A DNA stretch of 64,000 nt from Leucobacter allii (GTDB lineage: Bacteria; Actinomycetota; Actinomycetes; Actinomycetales; Microbacteriaceae): assembly GCF_022919155.1 (NCBI RefSeq), contig NZ_CP095045.1:62001-126000 (forward strand), written 5' to 3'. Position numbers and translations under genes: made by a program. This document shows positions 36,981 to 45,695 of this stretch, piece by piece. The notes under the pieces were generated by a model. The model saw nothing but the letters and a program-made list of their open reading frames with translations, did no database searches and was not told the origin of the DNA. Each line of letters opens with the position of its first letter. Positions within the stretch are counted from its first letter, which is position 1.

Positions 36981-38729
36981 ATGAGTGTGACCGAAGCATC
37001 CCGCGCCTTCTTCGCCGCCCGCGACGAACTGCTCGCCCGCGCCGGAGACCCGGATCGGGCCCGCGCGGAGTTCCGCTGGCCCGACGTGGGCCCGGAGTTC
37101 AACTGGGCGCACGACGTCTTCGACGTGCTGGCGGAGGGCAACGACGGCACCGCGCTCCGCATCGCCGAGGAGGACGGCACCGAGCTCACGCGGAGCTTCG
37201 CCCAGCTGAAGCAGCGCTCGGATCAGGTGGCCAACTGGCTGCGCGGGATCGGTGCGCAGCGCGGCGATGTCGCGATGCTCATGCTCGGCAACCGCGTCGA
37301 ACTCTGGGAGATCATGCTCGCGGCGCTGAAGATCGGAGTCGTGATCCTCCCGACCTCCGTCGTGCTCGGAGCGCACGAGCTCGTCGACCGCGTCGAGCGC
37401 GGCACCGTGCGCTGGGTCTTCGCCGAGGCGGCCGACGCCGTGAAGTTCCGCGAGGTCCCCGGCGACTACCGCGGCGTGGGCGTCGGCTTCGACGGCGCGG
37501 GACCCGGCGCGGCGACCGACGACCAGCGCGCGGCGCTCTACGACTGGATCCGCTACGAGGAGTCGAGCGCCGCCTCGCTCGCCCCCATCGCACGGGTCAC
37601 CCGGAGCGAGGATCCGGCACTGCTCTATTTCACCTCGGGGACGACGAGCCTGCCCAAGATCGTGGTGCACTCCCACACGAGCTATCCGCTCGGTCACCTC
37701 ACCACGCTCTCCTGGCTGGGCGTGCGGCCGGGCGACGTCCACCTCGTCATCAGCGCGCCGGGGTGGGCCAAGCACGCCTGGTCGGCCTTCTTCGGCCCCT
37801 GGCACGTCGGCGCCACCGTGTTCGTGGTGAACTCCGCGCGCTTCGACGCCGCCTCACTCGTCGCCGAGCTCGATCGCGCCGGCGTGACGACCTTCTGCGC
37901 GCCGCCGACGGTCTGGCGCATGCTCATCCAGGCCAGGCTCGAGCGCAAGCCCCGCGCGCTGCGCGAGCTCGTCTCCGCCGGAGAGCCGCTGAACCCCGAG
38001 GTCATCGCTCGGATCCGCGAGTGGTGGGGGCTCGAGATCCGCGACGGCTACGGCCAGACCGAGACGACCGCGCTCATCGGCAACCTGCCGGGAGACCCGA
38101 TCGTGCCGGGCGCGATGGGGCGGCCGCTCCCCGGCGTCGACGCGGTGCTCGTCGATCCCGTCACCGGCGAGGAGGCCGACGAGGGCGAGATCTGCCTGCC
38201 GCTCGAGCCCGATCGGCCCGTGAACCTCATGCCCGGCTACTTCGGCGACCCCGAGGCGACCGCACGGGCCACCGCGGACGGACGCTTCCACACCGGGGAC
38301 GTCGCCCAGCGCGACGCGCGCGGCGTGCTCACCTTCGTGGGTCGCACCGACGACATCTTCAAATCGAGCGATTTCAAGGTCTCCCCGTTCGAGGTCGAGA
38401 GCGCCCTCATCGAGCACGACTACGTCGCGGAGGCCGCCGTCGTCGGCGCACCGGACGACACGCGGCTGAACGTCACCAAGGCCTATGTCGCCCTCGCGGC
38501 CGGCGCCCCGGAAGGGGAGACCGCGGCCCGAGCGATCCTCGCCCACGCGCGCACGGCCCTCCCGCCATACATGCGCGTGCGCCGCGTCGAGTTCTTCGAG
38601 CTCCCGAAGACCACCTCGGGGAAGATCCGGCGCGTCGAGCTGCGCCGCCGCGAGGAGGCCGCGCACGCCGCGGGGGAGCGTCTCGCTGGCGAGTGGCGGG
38701 AGGACGACTTCCCCGGCCTCAAGGGGTAG
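36981..38729 (+). CDS. AMP-forming acyl-CoA synthetase
   Basis: Activates a carboxylic acid to its acyl-CoA via an acyl-adenylate. Of 582 residues, motifs in order are the P-loop YFTSGTTSLPK, the acyl-pocket segment ISAPGWAKHAWSAFFGPW, DGYGQTETT, TGDVA, GRTDDIFKSSDFK and the C-terminal catalytic-lysine motif KTTSGKIRR. The pattern is closest to the medium-chain/acetyl-CoA synthetase branch; aromatic acids are possible. The next gene, a MetE-like zinc protein, is 59 bases away. The ATG at 36981 has no strong ribosome site. It opens the catabolic island. Confidence 0.85.
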   Translation: MSVTEASRAFFAARDELLARAGDPDRARAEFRWPDVGPEFNWAHDVFDVLAEGNDGTALRIAEEDGTELTRSFAQLKQRSDQVANWLRGIGAQRGDVAMLMLGNRVELWEIMLAALKIGVVILPTSVVLGAHELVDRVERGTVRWVFAEAADAVKFREVPGDYRGVGVGFDGAGPGAATDDQRAALYDWIRYEESSAASLAPIARVTRSEDPALLYFTSGTTSLPKIVVHSHTSYPLGHLTTLSWLGVRPGDVHLVISAPGWAKHAWSAFFGPWHVGATVFVVNSARFDAASLVAELDRAGVTTFCAPPTVWRMLIQARLERKPRALRELVSAGEPLNPEVIARIREWWGLEIRDGYGQTETTALIGNLPGDPIVPGAMGRPLPGVDAVLVDPVTGEEADEGEICLPLEPDRPVNLMPGYFGDPEATARATADGRFHTGDVAQRDARGVLTFVGRTDDIFKSSDFKVSPFEVESALIEHDYVAEAAVVGAPDDTRLNVTKAYVALAAGAPEGETAARAILAHARTALPPYMRVRRVEFFELPKTTSGKIRRVELRRREEAAHAAGERLAGEWREDDFPGLKG

Positions 38730-38788
38730 GGCGTCACGCGGCGTCACGAGATTTCGGGCCGCGGGACTCGCATGGTGGGCTTCTGCGT

Positions 38789-39997
38789 ATGACGACGATC
38801 GAAACCACCACCGCCGGGAGCCTGCCCCGTACGCAGGCGCTCATCGATGCGAACGCCGCCCGCAGCTTCGCGGAGGACGGCCTCACGCTGCAGTCCACTC
38901 CCGAGTTCGAGGCGCTCGTCGCAGAGGCCGTGCGCGATGTCGTGGCGCGCCAGCGCGAGCTCGGCATCACCCAGCCGGGCGACGGCGAGTTCGGCAAGGC
39001 GATGTCGAATGCCCTCGATTACGGCGCCTGGTGGACCTACTCCTTCCAGCGCACCTCGGGCCTCACCATCACCGAGCGCAACATCTTCACGCAGGAACCG
39101 GTGCGCTCCGCCCCGGGCGACGTCCGGCTCACCTCCTTCCCCGATCGGCGCGATTGGACCGCCTTCGCCGAGGCCTATCAGGATCCGGAGAGCGGGATCG
39201 GGGTCGGCACGAACGCGACCGCCTTCCCGACCACGACGGGCCCCATCGCCTACACGGGCCAGGACGCCGTCGCCGCCGACACCCGGAACCTCCGTGCCGC
39301 CCTGCAGCCGGGGGAGCGCGGCTTCATCACCGCGATCGCGCCCGGCTCCGCCGCGCGCATCGAGAACGCGTACTACGCCACCGAGCAGGAGCACATCGAC
39401 GCCTGGACGGCGGCGCTGCGCGAGGAGTACCGCGCGGTCACGGACGCCGGGCTGATCCTGCAGCTCGACGACCCCTCGCTCGCCGAGAACTGGGATCAGA
39501 TCTCCCCCGAGCCGAGCGTCGAGGACTACCTCGCCTTCACGCAGATCCGCATCGACGCCATCAACGCGGCGATCGCGGGCCTGCCGAAGGAGCAGATCCG
39601 CCTGCACCTGTGCTGGGGCTCGTGGCACGGCCCCCACACGACCGACATCGAGCTCCGGCACATCCTGAAGACCGTCCTCGGCGCGAAGGTCGGTCAGATC
39701 TCCTTCGAGGCGGCGAACGCTCGTCACGAGCACGAGTGGGCGGTCTGGGAGGAGCACGCCGACCTCATCCCCGCCGACCTCATCCTCGTCCCCGGCGTGA
39801 TCGGCCATTCGACGAATCTCGTGGAGCACCCCGACCTGGTCGCGCAGCGCATCGAGCGCTTCGCGCGAGTGGTCGGCCCCGAGCGCGTCATCGCGGCCAC
39901 CGACTGCGGTCTCGGCGGGCGCATCCACCCGCAGATCGCCTGGGCGAAGCTCGAGGCGCTCGGGGAGGGGGCCCGCCGCGCCGCGCGCCGCGTCTGA
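38789..39997 (+). CDS. MetE/epoxyalkane:CoM transferase-like zinc protein
   Basis: A 402-residue TIM-barrel protein of the cobalamin-independent methionine synthase II family. A likely zinc triad is His273 and Cys275 in HLCWGSWHGPH and Cys373 in ATDCGLGG. Members activate a thiol as a thiolate for alkyl transfer: homocysteine in MetE, coenzyme M in epoxyalkane:CoM transferase. The short single-barrel form and the HxCWG motif are nearer the second type. Neither coenzyme M synthesis genes nor MetE partners are seen, so the thiol and the alkyl donor are unknown. The adjacent acyl-CoA synthetase and the convergent IclR suggest a catabolic role. Confidence 0.78.
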   Translation: MTTIETTTAGSLPRTQALIDANAARSFAEDGLTLQSTPEFEALVAEAVRDVVARQRELGITQPGDGEFGKAMSNALDYGAWWTYSFQRTSGLTITERNIFTQEPVRSAPGDVRLTSFPDRRDWTAFAEAYQDPESGIGVGTNATAFPTTTGPIAYTGQDAVAADTRNLRAALQPGERGFITAIAPGSAARIENAYYATEQEHIDAWTAALREEYRAVTDAGLILQLDDPSLAENWDQISPEPSVEDYLAFTQIRIDAINAAIAGLPKEQIRLHLCWGSWHGPHTTDIELRHILKTVLGAKVGQISFEAANARHEHEWAVWEEHADLIPADLILVPGVIGHSTNLVEHPDLVAQRIERFARVVGPERVIAATDCGLGGRIHPQIAWAKLEALGEGARRAARRV

Positions 39998-40027
39998 GAA
40001 CGGGAGAGGCGAGTCCGATCCCGCGGC

Positions 40028-40930
40028 TCACCCCGCGGGATCCGGCTCGCGCTCCGGGCGCGGGCCGGGCACGTGTCGCTCGCGGTGCATGCTCTGGCGC
40101 TCCGCCCCCTGCTCGTCGAGCGTCGCGAAGTACTCGAGGGACGCGCGCGAGGTCGTGAGCAGCGGCTGGATGCCGATCTCGGTCGAGGCGAGCGCCTGCG
40201 AGATGCCGTGCGAGGCGCCCTTCAGCAGCTCCACGATCCCGAGCGGCGAGCTGTCGTCGCGCGCGACGACGACGCCGAGCGCGGCGACCGGCTCGCCGTA
40301 GCGGCCCATGACGGGCACGGCGATGCCCCTGGACTGCTCGTGGATGTAGCCGTCGCAGACGGCGTAGCCGCGCGCGTGCGCGAGGCGCAGGGTCCGTCTG
40401 AGCTCCTCGCCGTCCCGCGGGGAGTCCTCGGTCATGTGCGGCCAGCCGGCGGCGACGACGCGGTCCACGAGCTCCGTCCCCGCGTGGGCGAGGAGCACGA
40501 TCCCGCTCGAACTCAGGGGCAGCGGGATCCGCCCGCCGATGAGCGTCGCGTTCACGACGGCGTCGCGCGTCGACTGACGATCGATGAAGAGCACCTCGAT
40601 CCCGCGCAGCACGGCGAGCTGGGTGTGCTGGCGCACCCGGACGTGCACCGCGTCGAGCCAGGGCCTCGCGAGCTCCCGGAGCCCCAGCGCTCCCGGGGTC
40701 CGGGAGGCGTACTCCCAGAGCCGGGTGCCGAGGCGGAAGCGGCGCTCCGGGCTGCGCTCGAGCAGTCCCTCGTGCTGCAGCTCGCTCACGAGCCGGTGCG
40801 CCGAGGACGGCGCGATGCCCGTGATCTCGACGATCTCGCTGAGCGTCAGCTCGGGGCGCTGCGGCTCGAAGGCGTCGAGCACGCGGAGATGCTTGTGCAG
40901 CACCGACTCGCCGTCCGAGCGTCTGGCCAT
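40028..40930 (-). CDS. IclR family transcriptional regulator 1
   Basis: A 300-residue regulator. The winged helix-turn-helix (about 12-65) has LTLSEIVEITGIAPSSAHRL and the recognition helix SSAHRLVSELQ. The IclR effector domain (about 80-250) ends with ALGVVVARDD. The GGAGGA ribosome site is five bases before the ATG at 40930. It diverges from the reductase-P450 operon, and a palindromic TTCCG-N5-CGGAA site lies between them (40976-40992). The recognition helix is nearly the same as in IclR 2 (45696), so both may bind the same site. Confidence 0.88.
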   Translation of the reverse strand: MARRSDGESVLHKHLRVLDAFEPQRPELTLSEIVEITGIAPSSAHRLVSELQHEGLLERSPERRFRLGTRLWEYASRTPGALGLRELARPWLDAVHVRVRQHTQLAVLRGIEVLFIDRQSTRDAVVNATLIGGRIPLPLSSSGIVLLAHAGTELVDRVVAAGWPHMTEDSPRDGEELRRTLRLAHARGYAVCDGYIHEQSRGIAVPVMGRYGEPVAALGVVVARDDSSPLGIVELLKGASHGISQALASTEIGIQPLLTTSRASLEYFATLDEQGAERQSMHRERHVPGPRPEREPDPAG

Positions 40931-40975
40931 GGCGTCCTCCGTCGCGGCGGGCGACACCGCCGTGAATCCTCATCG

Positions 40976-40992
40976 ATTCCGTTCAACGGAAT
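40976..40992. promoter_or_regulatory. IclR-type operator (site 1)
   Basis: ATTCCG-TTCAA-CGGAAT is a perfect palindrome with 8-bp arms around one central base. It lies 46 bases before the IclR 1 start and covers the -35 to -10 spacer of the rightward promoter, whose -10 is at 40995. Binding there should block transcription. The core TTCCG-N5-CGGAA recurs at 43669 and 43741. Confidence 0.7.
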
Positions 40993-40994
40993 TC

Positions 40995-41000
40995 TAGCCT
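40995..41000 (+). promoter_or_regulatory. -10 box of the reductase-P450 operon
   Basis: TAGCCT begins two bases after the palindrome. The leader to the GTG at 41086 would be about 80 bases with GAGGAGG as ribosome site. No good -35 box is visible, which fits a regulated promoter. Confidence 0.45.
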
Positions 41001-41085
41001 CGACCCGTCGCGGCCGCGAGCACACTGAGGGCAGATCACGCCCGGGCCGGAGCCCGGGGCAGCGGACACGGGCGAGGAGGCCGGT

Positions 41086-42114
41086 GTGGGTGGAGACCTC
41101 GGGGGCGGAAACGCCGTCATCGACCGGGCGCGCAGCGCCGCAACGGAGCGCCGTGCGAGCGCAGGCACCCTGCGCGTGGCGCGCAAGCGGGTCGTCGCGG
41201 AGGGCGTCGTCGAGCTCACGCTCGTGAGCCCCGACGGCGCGCGCCTGCCCGACTGGGCGCCCGGGGCGCACATCGATCTCGTCGTGCCCGCCGACGGCGC
41301 GGACGCCGGCCTTGTGCGGCAGTACTCGCTGTGCGGAGACCGCTGGCGGCCCGCGGAGTACCGGATCATGGTGCAGCGCGAGGCCGACGGGCGCGGCGGC
41401 TCCGTCGCGATCCACGATCGGGTGGCCGAGGGCGACGCGCTCGGCTTCGGCGGACCCCGCAACCACTTCCGCATGGCCCCGGCGGCCGAGTACCTCTTCG
41501 TGGCCGGGGGGATCGGGATCACGCCGCTGCTGCCGATGATCGATCAGGCGAGGCGCCTGCAGCAGCCGTGGCGGCTCCTCTACCTCGGCCGCAGTGCGCG
41601 GCGCCTCGCGGGGCTCGCGGAGCTCGCGGAGCTCGGCGGCGCGGAGGATCGCGTCGCGGTGCATGCCGCCGACGAGCTCGGCCGCGCCGACCTCGACGCC
41701 TGGCGCCCCGCCGACCCCGCCGTGCGCGTCTTCGCCTGCGGTCCGAACCGGCTCCTCGACGCCGTGGAGGCGTGGGGCGCGCCGCCGGGCGGTCTCGCGC
41801 CCCGGGTGGAGCGCTTCACCGCGCAGGTCTCAGCCGGCGCGAGCCCGAGCGCCTTCGAGGTGGTCGCCGCCCACAGCGGCGCGACCGCCACCGTCGACGC
41901 CGGCGAGAGCGTCGTGGACGCCCTGCGGCGCGTCGGCGTCGACGTCATCACCTCGTGCGCCCAGGGCGTGTGCGGCACGTGCGAGACCGGAGTGCTCGCG
42001 GGCGATCCCGACCACCGCGACTCCCTGCTCGACGATGCCGAGCGCGCCCGCGGCGACTGCATGTTCCCGTGCGTCTCGCGCAGTCGCGCGGCCCGCCTCG
42101 TCCTCGACCTGTGA
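41086..42114 (+). CDS. PDR/VanB-type reductase with C-terminal 2Fe-2S domain
   Basis: Passes electrons from NAD(P)H via flavin to a plant-type 2Fe-2S cluster, here most likely to the next gene's P450. Of 342 residues, the FMN/FAD domain (about 28-125) has RQYSLCGD. The NAD domain (about 130-235) has GGIGITPLLPM and FACGPNRLL. The ferredoxin domain (about 255-342) has CAQGVCGTCETG and a fourth Cys in CMFPC. The GTG start lies five bases after GAGGAGG. P450 systems using one PDR-like reductase are known; the P450 start is only 19 bases downstream. Confidence 0.9.
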   Translation: MGGDLGGGNAVIDRARSAATERRASAGTLRVARKRVVAEGVVELTLVSPDGARLPDWAPGAHIDLVVPADGADAGLVRQYSLCGDRWRPAEYRIMVQREADGRGGSVAIHDRVAEGDALGFGGPRNHFRMAPAAEYLFVAGGIGITPLLPMIDQARRLQQPWRLLYLGRSARRLAGLAELAELGGAEDRVAVHAADELGRADLDAWRPADPAVRVFACGPNRLLDAVEAWGAPPGGLAPRVERFTAQVSAGASPSAFEVVAAHSGATATVDAGESVVDALRRVGVDVITSCAQGVCGTCETGVLAGDPDHRDSLLDDAERARGDCMFPCVSRSRAARLVLDL

Positions 42115-42133
42115 CCACCCGAAGGAGAACGCC

Positions 42134-43354
42134 ATGACCGCATCGACCGCCACGATCGGGCCGCGCACCGAGGTGCCGAGGCTCGACATCGACCCCTTCA
42201 GCGACGCGTTCCTCGCGGACCCGTTCCCGTTCCACGAGCGGCTGCGCGAGGCGGCGCCGGTCACCTACCTCGAGCCCTACGGCGTCTACGCCGTCGCCCG
42301 CTACGCCGAGGTGCACCGCGCGCTCACGGATTGGCAGGGACTGCAGTCGGCCGCCGGCGTCGGGCTCTCGAACTTCCGCAAGGAGCCGCCGTGGCGCCCG
42401 CCGAGCGTGCTGCTCGAGGCGGACCCGCCGCGGCACGACGCCCCGCGCTCGGTGCTCGTGAAGCTGCTCTCGCCGCGGCGGCTGCGCGCCCTCGAGGCGG
42501 GTTGGCGGGCGGACGCGGCCAGGGTCGTCGACGAGATGCTCGCGCGCGGTCGCGACTTCGACGCCGTGACCGACCTCGCCGAGGTCTTCCCGCTCCGCGT
42601 CTTCCCCGATGCGATCGGCCTCGGCGACTCCGGGCGCGAGCACCTGCTCCCCTACGGCGACTTCGCGTTCAACGCCTTCGGTCCGCGCAACCGCCTGGTC
42701 GAGGAGGGGCAGGCCGGCATCGGCCCGACGATGGCGTGGATCGACGCGCAGTGCCGGCGCGAGAACCTGGCGCCCGGCGGCATCGGGCAGCAGATCTGGG
42801 AGGCCGCCGACCGCGGTGAGATCACCGCCGAGCAGGCGCCCTTCGTGGTCCGCTCGCTGCTCACGGCGGGGGTGGACACCACCGTCACCGGCATCGCGTC
42901 CGTGCTGCACGCGCTCGCGGATCGCCCGGAGGACTGGCGGCGGCTGCGCGCGGACCGCTCGCTGCTGCCGCGGGTGTTCGAGGAGGCCGTGCGACTGGAG
43001 TCGCCGGTGCAGACGTTCTTCCGCACCACGACGCAGCCGGTCGAGCTCGCGGGCGTCGAGATCCCCGCGGACGAGAAGGTGCTCATGTTCCTCGGCGCCG
43101 CGAACCGCGACTGGCGCCGCTGGCACGATCCGCACGCCTTCGACCTCCATCGCGATCCGTCCGGGCACGTCGGCTTCGGCATGGGGCTGCACCAGTGCGT
43201 GGGGCAGCACCTCGCGCGGCTCGAGGCCGTCTCCGTGCTCGACGCGCTGCTCGACCGCGTGACCGCGCTTGAGACGACCGGCCCGGCGCGCCGCCACCTG
43301 AACAACACGCTCCGCGGCTTCGAGGCGCTGCCCATGCGCCTGACGGCGGCGTAG
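42134..43354 (+). CDS. Cytochrome P450
   Basis: A soluble heme monooxygenase of 406 residues. Seen are the I-helix AGVDTTVTG, the K-helix EEAVRLESP (ExxR), and the heme loop [17 protein letters not shown] with Cys355 as iron ligand. It is paired with the PDR-type reductase just upstream (19 bases; GAAGGAGA ribosome site). It reminds me of CYP199-like and related P450s that oxidise or O-demethylate aromatic acids, but the substrate cannot be read from sequence. The operon is preceded by an IclR-type operator. Confidence 0.92.
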   Translation: MTASTATIGPRTEVPRLDIDPFSDAFLADPFPFHERLREAAPVTYLEPYGVYAVARYAEVHRALTDWQGLQSAAGVGLSNFRKEPPWRPPSVLLEADPPRHDAPRSVLVKLLSPRRLRALEAGWRADAARVVDEMLARGRDFDAVTDLAEVFPLRVFPDAIGLGDSGREHLLPYGDFAFNAFGPRNRLVEEGQAGIGPTMAWIDAQCRRENLAPGGIGQQIWEAADRGEITAEQAPFVVRSLLTAGVDTTVTGIASVLHALADRPEDWRRLRADRSLLPRVFEEAVRLESPVQTFFRTTTQPVELAGVEIPADEKVLMFLGAANRDWRRWHDPHAFDLHRDPSGHVGFGMGLHQCVGQHLARLEAVSVLDALLDRVTALETTGPARRHLNNTLRGFEALPMRLTAA

Positions 43355-43361
43355 CCGGGGC

Positions 43362-43580
43362 TCAGAGTTCGTCGGGGTAGAGGAGCTCGATGCCGTCGGC
43401 GGCGACGCCGAGGGCCGGCTGCAGCATGCTCACGAGCAGGGGCTTCGGCACGAGGCAGTCGTCGCACACCCCGTCGGCCGAGGATACCTTCACGAGGAAG
43501 CCGCGCTCCCTGGCTTCGACCTCCAGGCCGTATCCGTCGGCGGCGAGCGTGTCGCGCAGTGCGTCCAGCTGATCGTTCAT
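43362..43580 (-). CDS. Small CxxC protein of unknown function
   Basis: A 72-residue protein with a CDDC motif (Cys39-Cys42) in [13 protein letters not shown], an acidic start and end, and an alpha/beta pattern loosely like NifU C-terminal domains. AAGGAA lies six bases before the ATG. It converges on the P450 and diverges from the dehydrogenase at 43825. Two IclR-type palindromes lie in that shared promoter region, so it probably belongs to the same regulon. It might bind metal or act as a thiol relay (inference). Confidence 0.6.
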   Translation of the reverse strand: MNDQLDALRDTLAADGYGLEVEARERGFLVKVSSADGVCDDCLVPKPLLVSMLQPALGVAADGIELLYPDEL

Positions 43581-43668
43581 GGTGCGTTCCTTCAGGGATG
43601 GCCGGCCGCGGCGGTCTCCGGGCCCGATGCTCCACTGTGCGCCACGGCGACCGCCTCGGGGGCCGAGG

Positions 43669-43685
43669 CTTCCGTCTGGCGGAAG
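43669..43685. promoter_or_regulatory. IclR-type operator (site 2)
   Basis: CTTCCG-TCTGG-CGGAAG, 6-bp arms and a 5-base spacer, in the divergent region 43581-43824. Its centre is 74 bp, about seven helical turns, from the centre of site 3. Confidence 0.65.
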
Positions 43686-43740
43686 GTGCAGTGGCACGCG
43701 TGTCCGCGGACGCCGCCCGCTCCGGCGCTCCGGCGGTGCC

Positions 43741-43761
43741 GGCTTCCGCGGGGCGGAAGCC
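43741..43761. promoter_or_regulatory. IclR-type operator (site 3)
   Basis: GGCTTCCG-CGGGG-CGGAAGCC is a perfect palindrome with 8-bp arms and a 5-base spacer. It lies 63 bases before the dehydrogenase ATG at 43825. Confidence 0.68.
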
Positions 43762-43824
43762 CGCACCGCCGCGGATCGCCCGTGCCGGAGAGTGGCCGTG
43801 TCGGACAAGCGGAGGGAGCTGGAC

Positions 43825-44691
43825 ATGGCAGGACGGGTGGCGCTCGTCACGGGCTGCGGGAAGATCGACGGCGTGGGTCAGGGGATCGCACGGCGGTTGT
43901 CGGCCTCGGGCATGACGGTCGTCGTGACGGATCTGCGCGCGGACGGCGTGCCGAACCGCCGGCAGGAGGTGCTCGGCGCGGCCCCAGCGCCCGGCTGGCG
44001 CGGCGTGGAGTCGCTCGTCGACGAGCTCGTGGCGGCCGGGGGCGCGGCCCACGCGGTGCTCGGGGACATCTCCGATGCGGACGATGTCGAGCGCATCGTC
44101 GCGGAGGCCCTCGAGCGGGCCGGGCGCATCGACGTGCTCGTCAACAATGCGGGCGCGCCGCAGGGGCTCGACCGCCAGGACGTCGAGCACGTCCCCCAGG
44201 AGGCGTTCGACCGCAGCATCGACGTGAACCTGCGCGGCACCTACCTCATGTGCCGCGCCGTGATCCCGACGATGCGCGCGCAGCGCCACGGCCGCATCGT
44301 GAACATCGCCTCCCGCGCGGGCCAGGTGGGCGCCGCGCACTCCTCCGCGTACTCCGCCTCGAAGGCCGGGGTCATCGGCCTCACCCGTGCGCTCGCGATG
44401 GACCTGGGACCGTGGGGGATCACGGCGAACGCGGTCTGCCCCGGTCTCGTCGGTACGAGTCGCGCGGTGCTCAGCCTCGACGCCGAGCTCGATATCGAGG
44501 CGCACCTCGCGCGCGCCGCCGAGCACATCCCCGTCGGCCGCGTGGGCACGCCGGACGACATCGCGGCGGCGGTGGCCTACTTCGCCTCCGAGTCGGCCGG
44601 ATACGTGACCGGGCAGGATCTCACGGTCGACGGCGGCGGACACGCGCTCGCGCCGATCGCCCGACCCGAGTCGGCGGGGGCGGCGGCATGA
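43825..44691 (+). CDS. Short-chain dehydrogenase/reductase (SDR A)
   Basis: A 288-residue NAD(P)-dependent oxidoreductase. It has a cofactor loop [14 protein letters not shown] (an extended TGxxxGxG), NNAG, a catalytic Ser near 150 and YSASK as the active-site Tyr/Lys. The terminal part ([13 protein letters not shown]) is typical of classical SDRs. GGAGGGA lies before the ATG. The stop overlaps the thioredoxin reductase start as ATGA. Two palindromic operators lie upstream. The substrate is probably a hydroxyl or keto intermediate of the island's pathway (inference). Confidence 0.88.
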   Translation: MAGRVALVTGCGKIDGVGQGIARRLSASGMTVVVTDLRADGVPNRRQEVLGAAPAPGWRGVESLVDELVAAGGAAHAVLGDISDADDVERIVAEALERAGRIDVLVNNAGAPQGLDRQDVEHVPQEAFDRSIDVNLRGTYLMCRAVIPTMRAQRHGRIVNIASRAGQVGAAHSSAYSASKAGVIGLTRALAMDLGPWGITANAVCPGLVGTSRAVLSLDAELDIEAHLARAAEHIPVGRVGTPDDIAAAVAYFASESAGYVTGQDLTVDGGGHALAPIARPESAGAAA

Positions 44692-45674
44692 CCGAGCAGC
44701 TCATCATCGTGGGCTCGGGCCCCGCCGGATACACCGCCGCGATCTACGCCGCGCGGGCCGGTCTCGCACCGCTCGTGGTCGCCGGGGCGGTGTCGAGCGG
44801 GGGGTCCCTCATGGACACCACCGAGGTCGAGAACTTCCCCGGGTTCCCCGCCGGGGTCCAGGGGCCGGAGCTCATGGAGGATCTGCGCAGGCAGGCGGAG
44901 CGCTTCGGCGCCCGGGTGCTCTTCGACGATGCCGAGGAGCTCCGGCTGCGGGGGCCGGAGAAGTCGGTGCGGACCGCCGGCGGCGAGACGCACGGCGCCG
45001 CGGCGATGATCCTCGCGACCGGCGCCGCTCACCGGGAGCTCGGACTGGCCCGGGAGCGGGCGCTGAGCGGACGGGGCGTCTCCTGGTGCGCGACCTGCGA
45101 CGGCTTCTTCTTCACCGGTCGGGACGTCGTGGTCGTCGGGGGCGGCGACTCGGCGATGGAGGAGGCGACCTTCCTCACGCGCTTCGCGCGATCGGTGACG
45201 GTCGTCGTGCGCCGCGGCGAGCTCCGCGCCTCACGGATCATGGCGCGCCGCGCGGCCGACGACCCGAAGATCTCCTTCCTCTGGCACAGCGAGATCTCGG
45301 ATCTCCTCGGCGACGAGCAGCTGGAATCGGTCACGGTGCGCGACACCCGCGACGGCGCGGAGCGCACGCTCGCGGCCGCAGGGCTCTTCGTCGCGATCGG
45401 CCACCTGCCGCGCAGCGGACTGCTGCGCGGCCAGCTGGATCTCGATGCGGAAGGGTACGTGCGCGTCTCGGCGCCCACCACGCGGACGAGCGTCTCCGGG
45501 GTCTTCGCCTGCGGCGACCTCGTCGACCGGCACTACCGGCAGGCCGTCACCGCCGCGGGCAGCGGATGCTCGGCGGCGATCGACGCCGAGCGCTTCCTCT
45601 CGGCGGGCGCCGCCGCCCCCGGCGAAGCGGCCGGAGTCGAGGCTTACATTCACCCGGTTCCCTCGGTACAGTAG
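44688..45674 (+). CDS. Thioredoxin reductase-like flavoprotein
   Basis: A 328-residue FAD/NADPH disulfide reductase. The FAD motif is [17 protein letters not shown] at residues 9-25 and the redox-active centre is WCATCDG with Cys134 and Cys137. The NADPH motif is [13 protein letters not shown] and FACGDL lies near the end. All thioredoxin reductase motifs are intact. Its ATG overlaps the SDR A stop, so it belongs to the catabolic operon rather than a housekeeping trxAB pair. The island's own thioredoxin (63479) is a natural partner. Confidence 0.9.
   Translation: MTEQLIIVGSGPAGYTAAIYAARAGLAPLVVAGAVSSGGSLMDTTEVENFPGFPAGVQGPELMEDLRRQAERFGARVLFDDAEELRLRGPEKSVRTAGGETHGAAAMILATGAAHRELGLARERALSGRGVSWCATCDGFFFTGRDVVVVGGGDSAMEEATFLTRFARSVTVVVRRGELRASRIMARRAADDPKISFLWHSEISDLLGDEQLESVTVRDTRDGAERTLAAAGLFVAIGHLPRSGLLRGQLDLDAEGYVRVSAPTTRTSVSGVFACGDLVDRHYRQAVTAAGSGCSAAIDAERFLSAGAAAPGEAAGVEAYIHPVPSVQ
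45644..45672 (+). promoter_or_regulatory. Possible promoter of IclR regulator 2
   Basis: TTACAT (45644-45649) and TACAGT (45667-45672) are 17 bases apart at the end of the thioredoxin reductase gene. The IclR 2 GTG is 24 bases beyond the -10. Confidence 0.4.
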
Positions 45675-45695
45675 CTCTGAGCATAGGGATATTTC

